A program made the translations under genes and the position numbers. The notes under the pieces are model-generated. The model was not told the DNA's origin. It made no database searches and saw nothing but the letters and a program-made list of their open reading frames with translations. A stretch of 51,708 bases of DNA from Verrucomicrobiota bacterium (lineage in GTDB: Bacteria; Verrucomicrobiota; Kiritimatiellia; Kiritimatiellales; Pontiellaceae). The first letter of the stretch is position 1. Each line of letters opens with the position of its first letter. Shown here one piece after another: positions 34,690 to 44,336 of this stretch. The stretch spans positions 1-51,708 of the forward strand of contig JAJRRI010000053.1 in the NCBI GenBank assembly GCA_024279685.1, read 5' to 3'.

Positions 34690-35445
34690 ATGAATGAGAC
34701 CGTCAACATCGTTACGCTGAAATGGGGCACCATGTACGGCCCAGAATATGTTAACCGCCTCTATCACGGCGTAAAGCGGCATCTCAAACGCCCGTTCCGA
34801 TTTATCTGTTTCACGGAAGACACGACCGATGTCGAAGAAGGGATCGAGTGCCTCGACTTTCCCGACTTTCCAGTAAACCCCCTCTTTGTGTGGAGTGCGT
34901 GGCGCAAATTTAGCCTTTTGCGCGACGACGTTCCTTTTGACGGGCTCTCAATGTTCCTTGATCTCGATGTACTGATCACTGGGTCGCTTGACAAATTTTT
35001 TGAGTTTGGCCCGCCAGAGGATTTCCCGATTATCCACAACTGGGTTGAACCCCGAAAAACCCTCTTTCGTAAAGCCCCCGACATTGGAAATTCCTCCTGC
35101 TTCCGCTTCATGGCAAAACAACATTCCTACGCCTACGAACGGTTCATCGCCGAAGACGAAGCCATGGTCGCCGCCTATCCCACCGAGCAAGCTGGCCTGA
35201 CCGACACCGTCCGCGAATTCAAAACCTACTGGCCTGACGAGTGGGTGCGTAGCTTCAAGCGCCACTGCCAGCGCTCTTTCCCCATCAACCGCCTTCTCCC
35301 TGCCAAATTTTGCCCCGAAGCCAGCATTATCGCCTTTCATGGAAAGCCTAATCCCGATCAGGCCATCGCTGGGTTCAAAGGCACAAAACCCCACCACTAC
35401 GTTAAACCCACCGAATGGGTAAAAACCCAATGGATCGACCTGTAG
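34690..35445 (+). CDS. Glycosyltransferase, GT8-like with DXD motif
   Basis: A 251-residue protein with a GT-A core. FLDLDVLITGSLDKFF at about residue 95 holds the DXD metal motif, and SACIIAFHGKP-type C-terminal patterns (SIIAFHGKPNPDQA) are seen. It is likely a retaining GT8-type glycosyltransferase, but the family assignment is tentative. ATG 34690 follows GAGG. It is the first of a run of close-spaced polysaccharide genes. Confidence 0.7.
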   Translation: MNETVNIVTLKWGTMYGPEYVNRLYHGVKRHLKRPFRFICFTEDTTDVEEGIECLDFPDFPVNPLFVWSAWRKFSLLRDDVPFDGLSMFLDLDVLITGSLDKFFEFGPPEDFPIIHNWVEPRKTLFRKAPDIGNSSCFRFMAKQHSYAYERFIAEDEAMVAAYPTEQAGLTDTVREFKTYWPDEWVRSFKRHCQRSFPINRLLPAKFCPEASIIAFHGKPNPDQAIAGFKGTKPHHYVKPTEWVKTQWIDL

Positions 35446-35454
35446 ATTGCTATA

Positions 35455-36120
35455 ATGATTAAACATGTCTATAAAAAATTTCGCCAAAAGATCAAAGAGC
35501 GGAAGCACAGGTTTACCTTTGAATCTCCCGTGTCTATTTCTCCGCGTGCCATCATCGACAAGCGTTCGGTCATTGGAAAATACACCTACATCGGCGACTG
35601 CAAAATGCTCAGTCCCGTCAAAATGGGACGCTACTGCTCGGTCGCCCACGATGTGTTTGCGGTGGAAGGCAACCACCCGTTCCATGAACTGACCACCCAC
35701 CCGTTCACCTACACCAACCAGTTGTTCGGTTTCGATAAGGACTATCGCGACATTCCCTTTAAGGAAAAACGAAGTGCAGAGATTGCGGCGCAACCCGCCG
35801 AATCCTTTTTTGCCGCCGACATCGGCAACGATGTCTGGATCGGGGCAAAAGCCGTTATCATCGGCCCGATCACCATCGGGAACGGTGCCGTCATCGGTGC
35901 CGGAGCCATCGTAAACAAAGATGTTCCCCCTTACGCTATTGTCGCCGGTATGCCGGCCAAAGTATTGCGATATCGTTTTGTTCCCGAAACGATCACCCAG
36001 CTCGAAGCCTTGAAATGGTGGGAGTTTTCGTTGCCTGAGATTCGCCATCTTGAGTTTGATAATATTCAAACCTGTATTTCGCAGCTTAAAACGCTACGCA
36101 ACGGCTTAAAGGACAGCTAA
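35455..36120 (+). CDS. Hexapeptide-repeat acetyltransferase
   Basis: A 221-residue left-handed beta-helix acyltransferase of the CatB/WbbJ type. Hexapeptide repeats run from about residue 25 and again at 120-165 (IGNDVWIGAKAVIIGPITIG, then VNKDVPPYAIVAGMPAKV). It probably acetylates a sugar of the polysaccharide. Its stop overlaps the ATG of the following gene (TAATG). Confidence 0.85.
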   Translation: MIKHVYKKFRQKIKERKHRFTFESPVSISPRAIIDKRSVIGKYTYIGDCKMLSPVKMGRYCSVAHDVFAVEGNHPFHELTTHPFTYTNQLFGFDKDYRDIPFKEKRSAEIAAQPAESFFAADIGNDVWIGAKAVIIGPITIGNGAVIGAGAIVNKDVPPYAIVAGMPAKVLRYRFVPETITQLEALKWWEFSLPEIRHLEFDNIQTCISQLKTLRNGLKDS

Positions 36121-37534
36121 TGATGCCGAAGCCCGAGTTATGGTCAAAGGCACGAAAGCGCGTCGTCGAGGCAGAAAAAGTATTTCGACAGATGGAACAG
36201 CGCTTAATAGAAAACCCTGCAAGAAAGCGGCGAAAAAACTCACCAAATTTGCTGTGAGAAACTATACCTCGCACTATTACTCCGAAGTCCTTGAAAACTA
36301 TTATCTAGGCCTCGTAAAAAAGAGTTCCCATAAATTCAAACCTTGCCCTGTGAAATCTGGAAGCGTCTTACATGTAATGACATCCGCTTATCTTAGCGGT
36401 GGCCACACTCGTATTGTTGAGCGTTGGATCGATTCCGCACCAACGGACGAGATGCATTCCGTTGTTTTGATTCGCCAGCGCAAGAAGAAGCAAATTCCCG
36501 CCCGCTTACAATGGGTGGTTGCGGAAAAAAAAGGAACCCTCGTGCGGTTTCCCTATCTTCTTTCCATGGTATGGAAGGCGAATCAGCTCCGAAAAATGGC
36601 GATGGGCTATAAAACCATTGTACTCCACCAAAACATGACTGATCCCGTGCCTTTAATGGCTTTTGGCGACACCGCATTCCCTCGCCCTGTCATCGTGTTC
36701 AACCACGCCGGACACAGCTTTTGGATCGGTCGGAATGCGGCCGATCTGGTGATCGACATTGAAAAGTCGCAAAACCAGATCACTCATCACAAACGCGGCA
36801 TTAAAAATAGCCTCCTGCTGAATCTTCCCTACGACAGCTCGGAAAGCCCCGATCGCCCAGAAAAAAAAGTTCTCCGAAAGCAATTCGACCTCCCTGAAAA
36901 CAGCCAAGTTCTGGTCTCTATGGCATCGGCTTATAAATACACCCCCGTACTCGACTACAACTTCCCCGAAATGCTCCACACCATCCTGCAACAACACACA
37001 GACGCCGTTGTCCTGATCATCGGGGTCGCCAGCCAACAATCACCCGATTGGGAACGATTGGAGATGGACTTCCCCAATCGGGTTCGCTTGCTGGGGATTC
37101 TTGAAAACAAGGAAGTCTCTCCTTACCTCCAAGCCGCCGACCTCTATTTAGACTCTTTCCCCTACAGCTCCTTCACCTCGATGCTCGATGCCGTCGCTGA
37201 GGGGCACCTTCCCGTCCTCTGCCTGCATAACCCCATTGGCACCCTCTCCTTTATCGAAGGGACGGACGCGGATGTTATAACCATCGAGACCATGGTCGAA
37301 CGCAGCATCGAGCTATTGGCCCACCCCGAAAAAAGGGAGAAACTCTATCGCCTATTGCGCAAAAGGATGGAGCAGATGACGCATGTGGATCTTTTTCAGC
37401 AAAAAGTACACGAGGCCTATGCGCTTGCCAAAAGCATTCAAAAAAATAAGGATCGATTCCTTCCCATAGATAATAAAATAACCGAGTTTGATATTCTTTC
37501 AAATGAACTCTGCATCGAAAGGAAAAAACAATGA
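36120..37534 (+). pseudogene. Glycosyltransferase needing a -1 frameshift near its start
   Basis: Translation from ATG 36120 (ribosome-binding site AAAGGA seven bases upstream, overlapping the prior stop) reads a sensible N-terminus, MMPKPELWSKARKRVVEAEK, for 40 codons but then soon stops. The C-terminal 430 residues continue one frame back. A shift of -1 at A AAA AAC (36233-36239) joins them into a 471-residue GT-B-like protein with the SAYLSGGHTRIVERW and LYLDSFPYSSFTSMLDAV patterns. The alternative start at 36140, in the downstream frame, lacks a ribosome-binding site and gives a Lys/Arg-rich nonsense-like start. Either frameshift mutation, sequence error or recoding. Confidence 0.65.
36233..36239 (+). 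other. A AAA AAC heptamer at the frame junction
   Basis: The codons CGA AAA AAC form a classic -1 slippery heptamer. Slipping back one base gives AAA then CTC ACC AAA TTT, entering the frame of the glycosyltransferase body. Confidence 0.5.
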
Positions 37535-38004
37535 GCAAACCCTTCATTCATCCGCTCTCCGATGTGCAAAGCGACCAAATCGGAGCCCTCACAAAAATTT
37601 GGCAATATTGCGTGGTTCTTCCCGGAGCAACGATCGGCGAAGAGTGCAATATCTGCTCGCACTGCTTCATCGAAAACGATGTAAAAGTCGGAGACCGGGT
37701 AACCATCAAATGCGGCGTACAATTATGGGACGGGCTTCGCGTGGAGGACGATGTATTTATCGGGCCGAATGTCACCTTTACCACCGATAAACATCCTATT
37801 TCACGAAATGATTCCTTTTCACCCGCAAACACTCATATCGGAAAAGGAGCGGTGATCGGTGCAAACGCCACGATTCTACCCGGCATCCGCATTGGCGAAA
37901 ATGCTCTTATTGCGGCAGGAGCGATTGTGACCCATGATGTACCGTCCAACATGCTCGCCGTCGGTGTCCCTGCACAAATTAAACCAAAAAAGAGGAGCTT
38001 ATGA
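37531..38004 (+). CDS. Acetyltransferase, FdtC/QdtC-like
   Basis: A 157-residue hexapeptide acyltransferase with repeats throughout ([20 protein letters not shown], later [18 protein letters not shown]). It overlaps the gene before it (ATGA) and the ketoisomerase after it. Next to FdtA- and FdtB-like genes, it most likely acetylates the 3-amino group of the dTDP-3-amino-3,6-dideoxyhexose. Confidence 0.8.
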   Translation: MSKPFIHPLSDVQSDQIGALTKIWQYCVVLPGATIGEECNICSHCFIENDVKVGDRVTIKCGVQLWDGLRVEDDVFIGPNVTFTTDKHPISRNDSFSPANTHIGKGAVIGANATILPGIRIGENALIAAGAIVTHDVPSNMLAVGVPAQIKPKKRSL

Positions 38005-38411
38005 GCCAACTTGATCAGGTTAAAATCGTCGATCTTCCAAAAATAACAGACCCCCGAGGAAATCTAACCTTCATTGAAGGAGGCGACCATACCCCCTTTG
38101 ATATTCAGCGCGTCTACTACCTGTACGATGTTCCCGGCGGAGCGGAGCGCGGGGGGCACGCCCATAAGGGTTTACAACAACTGATCATCGCCATGTCTGG
38201 GAGCTTCGATGTGGTGCTCAACGATGGCTCGACCAAGCAACGTTTTCATCTCAAGCGCTCCTATTTTGGACTCTATGTGCCCACGATGCTCTGGCGCGAG
38301 CTCGATAATTTTTCGTCGGGCGCGGTTTGCATGGTCTTAGCCTCGAATAAATACGATGAAGAAGATTATTATCGCAATTACAACGATTATTTACAGGCGT
38401 TGAAAAATTAG
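38001..38411 (+). CDS. dTDP-4-keto-6-deoxyglucose 3,4-ketoisomerase (FdtA/QdtA family)
   Basis: A 136-residue cupin of the WxcM/FdtA type. The His-rich motif [14 protein letters not shown] at about residue 50 and a second strand near [12 protein letters not shown] fit the fold. It converts dTDP-4-keto-6-deoxyglucose to the 3-keto form. ATG 38001 has AGGAG upstream and overlaps the prior gene. FdtA and QdtA differ in product stereochemistry (galacto or gluco), which cannot be told here. Confidence 0.85.
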   Translation: MSQLDQVKIVDLPKITDPRGNLTFIEGGDHTPFDIQRVYYLYDVPGGAERGGHAHKGLQQLIIAMSGSFDVVLNDGSTKQRFHLKRSYFGLYVPTMLWRELDNFSSGAVCMVLASNKYDEEDYYRNYNDYLQALKN

Positions 38412-38412
38412 C

Positions 38413-39504
38413 ATGAAAGTCCCATTTCTAGATCTACAAGCATTAACCCAGCTCGTTCGCCCCGAGCTCGATCAAGCCTATAAACGAGTCCTCGACTCAG
38501 GTTGGTTTATCCAAGGGTTGGAATGCGAGCAATTTGAAGCCGAATTTGCAACGTATACCCAATCCAAACACTGCATTGGCGTGGGCAATGGTTTAGATGC
38601 CCTCCGGCTGATCTTACTCGGCTATGGCATTGGCCCTGGTGATGAAGTTCTCGTACCCTCTCAAACCTTTATTGCCACTTGGCTGGCCGTCAGCGAAACC
38701 GGAGCCACCCCCGTTCCTGTCGATATTAACCCGCGCACCTATAACATCGATCCGGCTCTTGTAGAGAAGGTCATTACGCCTAAAACAAAAGCGGTCATCC
38801 CCGTTCACCTCTACGGTCAACCCGCCGACATGGACCCCATCATAACCGTAGCCAAAAAACACCAACTCAAGGTCATCGAAGATGCCGCTCAAGCCCACGG
38901 AGCTCTGTATAAAAATCGCCCCTGCGGATCGCTCGGCGATGCCGCCGCCTTTAGCTTTTATCCCGGCAAAAATCTTGGGGCCTTTGGCGACGGTGGTGCC
39001 GTAACCACCCACGACCCCGAACTAGCCGAGCGTATCCGCGTGATTGGAAACTATGGGAGTTCTAAAAAATATCACCACGAAATCCAAGGCTGTAATTCCC
39101 GGCTAGACGAACTTCAAGCCGCCTTCCTGCGGGTTAAACTGGCCCGATTAGACGACTGGACAAGCCAGCGGAGAGCCATCGCAGAACAATATACCCAGCA
39201 CCTTCCTGAACCTATGCCCCCTTTTGCCCCTGAATGGGTTCATCCGGCTTGGCATCTCTATGTCATCCAAACCGCCCACCGAGATGCCCTTCAGAAAAAA
39301 CTAGCCGAAAGCGGGGTTCAAACGCTCATTCACTACCCTATTCCCCCTGCCGATCAGCCAATTTATTCGAACTCAACGACCTCCTTGGCTCACGGAAAAA
39401 CAGCCTCCGAATCCTGCTTAAGCCTACCCATAGGCATTCACTTGAATTCGGATCAGATCGAGTGGGTCAGCCAAACAATTCGGATCGCAGAGGACTCCTT
39501 TTAA
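38413..39504 (+). CDS. DegT-family sugar aminotransferase, FdtB/QdtB-like
   Basis: A 363-residue PLP enzyme. The PLP lysine is in [18 protein letters not shown] (about residue 185); the cofactor aspartate lies in [11 protein letters not shown]. The N-terminus [10 protein letters not shown] fits. It aminates the 3-keto sugar made by the upstream ketoisomerase. One base separates it from that gene's stop. Confidence 0.92.
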   Translation: MKVPFLDLQALTQLVRPELDQAYKRVLDSGWFIQGLECEQFEAEFATYTQSKHCIGVGNGLDALRLILLGYGIGPGDEVLVPSQTFIATWLAVSETGATPVPVDINPRTYNIDPALVEKVITPKTKAVIPVHLYGQPADMDPIITVAKKHQLKVIEDAAQAHGALYKNRPCGSLGDAAAFSFYPGKNLGAFGDGGAVTTHDPELAERIRVIGNYGSSKKYHHEIQGCNSRLDELQAAFLRVKLARLDDWTSQRRAIAEQYTQHLPEPMPPFAPEWVHPAWHLYVIQTAHRDALQKKLAESGVQTLIHYPIPPADQPIYSNSTTSLAHGKTASESCLSLPIGIHLNSDQIEWVSQTIRIAEDSF

Positions 39505-39507
39505 TTC

Positions 39508-40947
39508 ATGTTTTTTAACTCGCTAGATTTTGCGATCTTTCTGCCCATCGTATTTGTGCTCCATTGGTTTCTGGCCTCAAAAGGAACTCAAACACAAAAC
39601 GCCCTGTTGCTTTCCGCTAGCTACTTTTTCTACGGCTGTTGGGACTGGCGCTTCCTTTCACTGATTCTATTCAGTACCGTCGTTGATTACATCGTAGGGT
39701 TGGCCTTGGCTCGGCATGAAGAACAGCACAAACGAAAACTACTCGTTCTCACCAGTATTTGTGTAAACCTCGGGTTCCTCTTCGCTTTTAAGTATTTTAA
39801 TTTTTTCTTGGATAACCTCACCACAGCCTTTTCCTTTTTCGGGCAACCCCTTCCCATCCAAGGCCTTTCCATTGTGCTACCCGTCGGGATTAGTTTCTAT
39901 ACCTTCCAAACCCTGAGCTATAGCATTGATGTCTATAAACGGAAGCTGGAACCCACGCGTGATTTTATTGCATTTGCCACCTTCGTAAGTTTTTTTCCCC
40001 AGTTGGTGGCCGGACCCATTGAGCGAGCCACCCATCTGCTCCCCCAATTTTACACGAAACGATCCTTCAACTATTCTCAGGCGGTCGACGGGCTTCGGCA
40101 AATACTCTGGGGGCTGTTCAAGAAGGTGATCATTGCAGATAACTGCGCTCAATATGTAAATCAAGTTTTTGATAATCCAGCAGCTCATACCGGATCCACC
40201 CTACTGCTGGGAGCCATCTTCTTCGGCCTACAGATCTATGGTGATTTTTCCGGCTATTCCGACATGGCCATCGGTACCGCTCGGCTTTTTAATATCCGCC
40301 TAAACCAAAACTTTGCCTTCCCCTACTTTTCCCGCGATATTGCCGAGTTTTGGCGGCGATGGCATATTTCGCTCTCCACCTGGTTCCGCGACTATGTGTA
40401 CATTCCATTAGGCGGAAGTAGAGGTGGATCTTTCATTAATCTGCGCAATGTCATCATCGTCTTTCTCCTCAGCGGGTTCTGGCACGGTGCCAATTGGACG
40501 TTCATCATTTGGGGGGCACTTAATGCCCTCTATTTTATTCCCTTACTCTTGATGAAAAAGCACCGCACCCATTTGAACCATGTGGCTGAAAACCGATGGT
40601 TCCCCTCGTTAAGAGAGTTTTTTCAAATGTTAATCACCTTCGGTATGGTTACCTTGGCATGGGTATTTTTCAGATCGGCCAGTATTGCCCAAGCCATCGA
40701 ATACCTCGGGGGAATTTTCTCTCCTAGTTTATTCAAAGCACCCGATACCCTTCCTGAAGATGCCGTCTTTATTATGATTGGGATTTTCATTCTGTTGGAA
40801 TGGATCGGGCGCTCGGGGCAGTATGCCATTGAAACCATCGGACTTCGCTGGCCCCGCCCCTGGCGGTTCTTATTCTACTATTTGATTATCGTGTTAATCT
40901 TCCTCTACCGAGGAATCGGTCAGGACTTTATTTATTTCCAATTCTAG
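39508..40947 (+). CDS. MBOAT-family O-acyltransferase
   Basis: A 479-residue membrane protein with about eleven helices. The family motifs are clear: QIYGDFSGYSDMAIG, FWRRWHISLSTWFRDYVYIP and the catalytic-region WHGANWTFIIWG (His near 330). It transfers acyl groups across the membrane, as in AlgI or PatA, to an exported polysaccharide. It starts three bases after the aminotransferase stop and pairs with the SGNH-like gene after it. Confidence 0.93.
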   Translation: MFFNSLDFAIFLPIVFVLHWFLASKGTQTQNALLLSASYFFYGCWDWRFLSLILFSTVVDYIVGLALARHEEQHKRKLLVLTSICVNLGFLFAFKYFNFFLDNLTTAFSFFGQPLPIQGLSIVLPVGISFYTFQTLSYSIDVYKRKLEPTRDFIAFATFVSFFPQLVAGPIERATHLLPQFYTKRSFNYSQAVDGLRQILWGLFKKVIIADNCAQYVNQVFDNPAAHTGSTLLLGAIFFGLQIYGDFSGYSDMAIGTARLFNIRLNQNFAFPYFSRDIAEFWRRWHISLSTWFRDYVYIPLGGSRGGSFINLRNVIIVFLLSGFWHGANWTFIIWGALNALYFIPLLLMKKHRTHLNHVAENRWFPSLREFFQMLITFGMVTLAWVFFRSASIAQAIEYLGGIFSPSLFKAPDTLPEDAVFIMIGIFILLEWIGRSGQYAIETIGLRWPRPWRFLFYYLIIVLIFLYRGIGQDFIYFQF

Positions 40948-40949
40948 CG

Positions 40950-41870
40950 ATGAAAAACTTTCTTAAAAAAATACTGCTCTTCACATTGCCCCTACTCCTC
41001 GTAGCCGCATTCCTCGAACTTGCGGCACGAAAGGTGCCTAACGATTACGCATTGAAACGCGCCCTGTTTGATGATCAATCGAAAGAGACCGAAGTTCTCA
41101 TTCTAGGATCCTCGCACACCTACTTTGGCATCAACCCCGACTGGATGACCCAGAAAGCATTGAATGCCGCAAACGTTTCCCAAACACTCAATGTTGACGC
41201 ATGTATTCTCGAACAGTTTTTCGCTGATGCGCCCAACCTACAAGCCGTAATTCTTCCCATATCCGCGTTCTCTCTTTTCACCCGAATCGAAGAAACCTCA
41301 GAAGCGTGGCGTTGCGCCTACTATGCAATTTATCAAGATATTCATCTCACCAATAACTTTCAATATCAATTTGAGATCCTTAGCCTCGCCCCCAACTCCT
41401 TCATCACTAAACTACGAAAATACTATTTAAGAGGACGCAATCCACTCATTTCTTCCCCCACCGGCTGGGGATCAACATTCCGTTCCGAATATGCCTTAGA
41501 GCTAGATGATACTGGGGCCACCGTTGCCAAAGCACATACGTCAGCCCCTGTGAATTCTTTAAGTAGAAACAAAACGATTATTGAGCAGATCGCTGACCAA
41601 CTGAATCAACGGGATATTCAATTGGTCCTACTAACAACCCCCACCCACTCGAGCTACTACAATCATCTAGATCAATATCACATGCAGTTAACTGAGGAAA
41701 CATGCCGAGAAATTGAAACCCAACTTCCTAATACTCATTATATTAATTTACAAACAAACTCTTCCTTTTCCCCATCAGATTTCTATGATGCTAATCACCT
41801 CAACAACCTTGGGGCCAAAAAGCTTTCAGAAAAGCTCTCTCAACTGTTAAACTCCCTGATAACGCCTTAG
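40950..41870 (+). CDS. SGNH-like periplasmic partner of the MBOAT acyltransferase
   Basis: A 306-residue protein with an N-terminal membrane anchor (about 5-25) followed by a SGNH-like domain: ILGSSHTYFGI near residue 55 provides the Ser, and FYDANHLNNLG near 285 the Asp-His pair. Such proteins move the acyl group to the sugar together with an MBOAT. It starts two bases after the MBOAT stop. Confidence 0.75.
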   Translation: MKNFLKKILLFTLPLLLVAAFLELAARKVPNDYALKRALFDDQSKETEVLILGSSHTYFGINPDWMTQKALNAANVSQTLNVDACILEQFFADAPNLQAVILPISAFSLFTRIEETSEAWRCAYYAIYQDIHLTNNFQYQFEILSLAPNSFITKLRKYYLRGRNPLISSPTGWGSTFRSEYALELDDTGATVAKAHTSAPVNSLSRNKTIIEQIADQLNQRDIQLVLLTTPTHSSYYNHLDQYHMQLTEETCREIETQLPNTHYINLQTNSSFSPSDFYDANHLNNLGAKKLSEKLSQLLNSLITP

Positions 41871-41886
41871 ACTGGAGCGCTACCAA

Positions 41887-42066
41887 ATGCCCTCGATCAT
41901 TGTATTTTCAAAAGACCGCCCCATGCAGTTGCATGGCTACCTTGAAAGCCTGCTCTATTTTTCCGATGCGCAGGAATCCGATATCACCGTCCTTTATTTT
42001 GAAGTAAATGGCATCGACTACAGTCGGGTCATCAAGGCCTTTCCATCGGTGAACTGGGCCTCGTAA
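41887..42066 (+). pseudogene. 5' fragment duplicate of the gene at 42834
   Basis: A 59-codon frame (MPSIIVFSKDRPMQLHGYLE...) is about 81% identical (48 of 59 residues) to the first 59 residues of the gene at 42834, then diverges and stops at TAA 42064. Both are preceded by TGGAGC. This is a broken copy of that gene's start, left by duplication or recombination. Confidence 0.85.
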
Positions 42067-42099
42067 ATCGATTTACCCATTCAATTGAGAATCAATCAT

Positions 42100-42798
42100 A
42101 TGAAAAGCGAAAAAAAACGGCGATTCAAGAAGAATCTTTTAGCGTTTAAGGAATCAATAATAACCGAGCGTTTTAGCCTGAATAAAGATGATTTTTTTAT
42201 CCTTTTAGATGAGGCCACTGAGAACACCAGCTTTGACAGGCACTATGTCTACCATACGGCGTGGGCCGTCCGTAAACTCAAGGAGACAGCGCCGGAAAAA
42301 CATGTCGACATTGGCTCCTCTCTTTATTTTTCCGCACTGGGATCTGTTGTCGCCCCTATACTTTTTTACGACTATCGTCCGGCGCAACTTTTTCTTCCCG
42401 AATTGGAGACGGCACATGCCAATCTGCTGGATCTCCATATGCAGGATAATTCCGTCCACTCGTTATCCTGCATGCATGTGATTGAACATATCGGCCTAGG
42501 GCGCTATGGCGACCCTATCGACTACGACGGTGACCTCAAAGCCATCGATGAGTTAAAACGAATTCTAAAACCTGGTGGAAACCTCTTCTTTGTCGTCCCG
42601 ATTGGTTGCAAAGCAAAAATCCAATACAACGCCCATCGAATCTATACCTATGACCAGATCCTTAATTACTTCTCTGATTTCAAACTGAACGAATTTTCAT
42701 TCATCGAGAATAATGGAATCAATCCCATCTTAACGAACCACGACCCTTCCAGCATAGAGGAAGAATATGGCTGTGGATGCTTTTGGTTTAGCAAGTGA
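42100..42798 (+). CDS. DUF268 methyltransferase-like protein
   Basis: A protein of 232 residues of the DUF268 type, which resembles class I SAM-dependent methyltransferases. The segment KHVDIGSSLYFSALG (about 70) replaces the usual motif I, and HVIEHIGLGRYGDP (about 130) and LKRILKPGGNLFFVVPIG are conserved. DUF268 genes are common in polysaccharide clusters and their substrate is unknown. ATG 42100 is preferred over an upstream TTG at 42085. Confidence 0.75.
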   Translation: MKSEKKRRFKKNLLAFKESIITERFSLNKDDFFILLDEATENTSFDRHYVYHTAWAVRKLKETAPEKHVDIGSSLYFSALGSVVAPILFYDYRPAQLFLPELETAHANLLDLHMQDNSVHSLSCMHVIEHIGLGRYGDPIDYDGDLKAIDELKRILKPGGNLFFVVPIGCKAKIQYNAHRIYTYDQILNYFSDFKLNEFSFIENNGINPILTNHDPSSIEEEYGCGCFWFSK

Positions 42799-42833
42799 CG
42801 GGATTTTAAACATTAATCTGGAGCAAATAAAAC

Positions 42834-43631
42834 ATGCCATCCATCATCATATTTTCAAAAGACCGCCCCATGCAGTTGCACGCCTATCTGGAAAGCTTGT
42901 TGTTGTTTTCTGATGCAAGGGAAGAGGATATCACTGTTCTCTATTTTGAAATAGGTGGCATCGACTACAGCCGAGTCGTCAAGGCCTTCCCTGCCGTAAA
43001 CTGGGTGCCGGAAACCGACTTTTATTCCAACCTTGTTGCTACACTAGATAAAGCGGAACCCTTCACCATGTTTGGTTGCGACGATGTCGTGTTCACCGGT
43101 TCGTTCAGCCTAAAAGAGGCGGCGGATGCCTTGGAGGCCGATAAAGCGTGCTTCGGCTTTAGCCTACGGTTGGGCAAGAACATAAAACCGCTCCCAAAGA
43201 AGATCTCGAAACAACGGGCTTATCTAAAGTGGGAGTGGAGTACTAAACGCGCCCACTACAATTATCCGTGGGAGCTCGACGCCACCCTCTACCGAAAGGC
43301 TGATATTCTGGGAATTCTTTCGACCTGCAAGCAAAAGATCAATAACCCAAACTATCTGGAAGCCAACATTTCCCTGCAACCCCGCGAGTTTATTTCCCGC
43401 CCCTGCATGATGTGCTTTAACGATACCAGCAAGGCCATCGTCATTACCGTCAACCGGGTTCAGGATACCCACTGCAACCCCTTCGATGCCGCTTTGGATA
43501 CGGATGTTAAAACGCTGAACACGCTTTACAATGAGGAAGGCAAAGGATTAGACATACAAACCATTGCCAAAATGAAATCCCGTGCCATTCATGTGGGCAC
43601 GGAATTTTTTAAACTAAAAACCATCATCTAA
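42834..43631 (+). CDS. Uncharacterised GT-A-like glycosyltransferase candidate
   Basis: A 265-residue protein. The N-terminus IIIFSKDRPMQLHAYLESLL and the acidic pair in MFGCDDVVFTGSF near residue 80 look like a GT-A nucleotide-sugar fold with a DD metal motif. I do not recognise a named family. The 5' part is duplicated at 41887. ATG 42834 has GGAG 11 bases upstream. Function in polysaccharide assembly is inferred from context. Confidence 0.55.
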   Translation: MPSIIIFSKDRPMQLHAYLESLLLFSDAREEDITVLYFEIGGIDYSRVVKAFPAVNWVPETDFYSNLVATLDKAEPFTMFGCDDVVFTGSFSLKEAADALEADKACFGFSLRLGKNIKPLPKKISKQRAYLKWEWSTKRAHYNYPWELDATLYRKADILGILSTCKQKINNPNYLEANISLQPREFISRPCMMCFNDTSKAIVITVNRVQDTHCNPFDAALDTDVKTLNTLYNEEGKGLDIQTIAKMKSRAIHVGTEFFKLKTII

Positions 43632-43646
43632 ACAAAGGGGCGCATT

Positions 43647-44260
43647 ATGGGACTCATCTATAAAGGTATGCCGATTGATCTTGTTCAAAATATCTCCGCC
43701 ACCCACAAACCGGAAATCTTTGTTGAAACGGGAACCTATTTTGGGGATTCAGTCGCCGAAGCGGAACCCATGTTTCCTCTTTGCTACTCCATCGAAATTG
43801 TCGACGAATTATATGCCCAAGCACAAGAACGCTTTAAAGATCAACATAACATTAAACTGCTCCATGGAAATAGTGCCGCGAAAATTGCAGAGATTGATTT
43901 CTCGGATTGCAAATCCGCCTTCTTTTGGCTAGATGCCCACTATTCCGGTGGAGTAACCGGCGGAGAAGGAGAATGCCCCCTGATCAAAGAGATCGAATAT
44001 ATCTCGGCTCTGCCCATCGATACCTACATCTTTATCGATGATGCGCGGTTTATCCTAAGCCCCTACCAAGGGGAACGCTACTGCACCCTCGAAAAACTAT
44101 TCTCTATCTTACCGAAAAAAAACTATAACGTTGTTATTAACGACATCGTTATGTCTACCCCTCCTTCAGCAAAAAACTGATCGACGACTACTGCATGCTC
44201 CATACCGCCCCGAAAAAAATACCCATAAAATTAAATCCAAACGCGTGCGAGCCTTCCTAA
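43647..44260 (+). pseudogene. Methyltransferase-like protein, probable -1 frameshift near the end
   Basis: The 177-residue frame from ATG 43647 (GGGG upstream) has a class I methyltransferase-like core: FVETGTYFGDS and FFWLDAHYSGG, with TYIFIDDARF. It ends at TGA 44178 straight after GCA AAA AAC. Reading one base back there, at A AAA AAC (44171-44177), continues KLIDDYCMLHTAPKKIPIKL to TAA at 44258, giving about 204 residues. The tail is short, so the evidence is weaker than for the gene at 36120. Confidence 0.5.
44171..44177 (+). other. A AAA AAC heptamer before the stop of the methyltransferase-like gene
   Basis: GCA AAA AAC TGA contains the slippery heptamer A AAA AAC directly before the stop; -1 slippage extends the protein by 27 residues. 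Confidence 0.4.
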
Positions 44261-44336
44261 AACCTCTATTAGGCGACTGATAAAGTATAAAATCCTACCA
44301 ATCCTCAACCTTACATAAACCAGCAGTTCCTCTACT

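Noticed and set aside
34948-36069. Minus-strand frame of 373 codons
   Set aside because: It lies opposite the GT8-like and acetyltransferase genes, has no ribosome-binding site and low-complexity Gly/Asp/Phe content typical of an antisense shadow.
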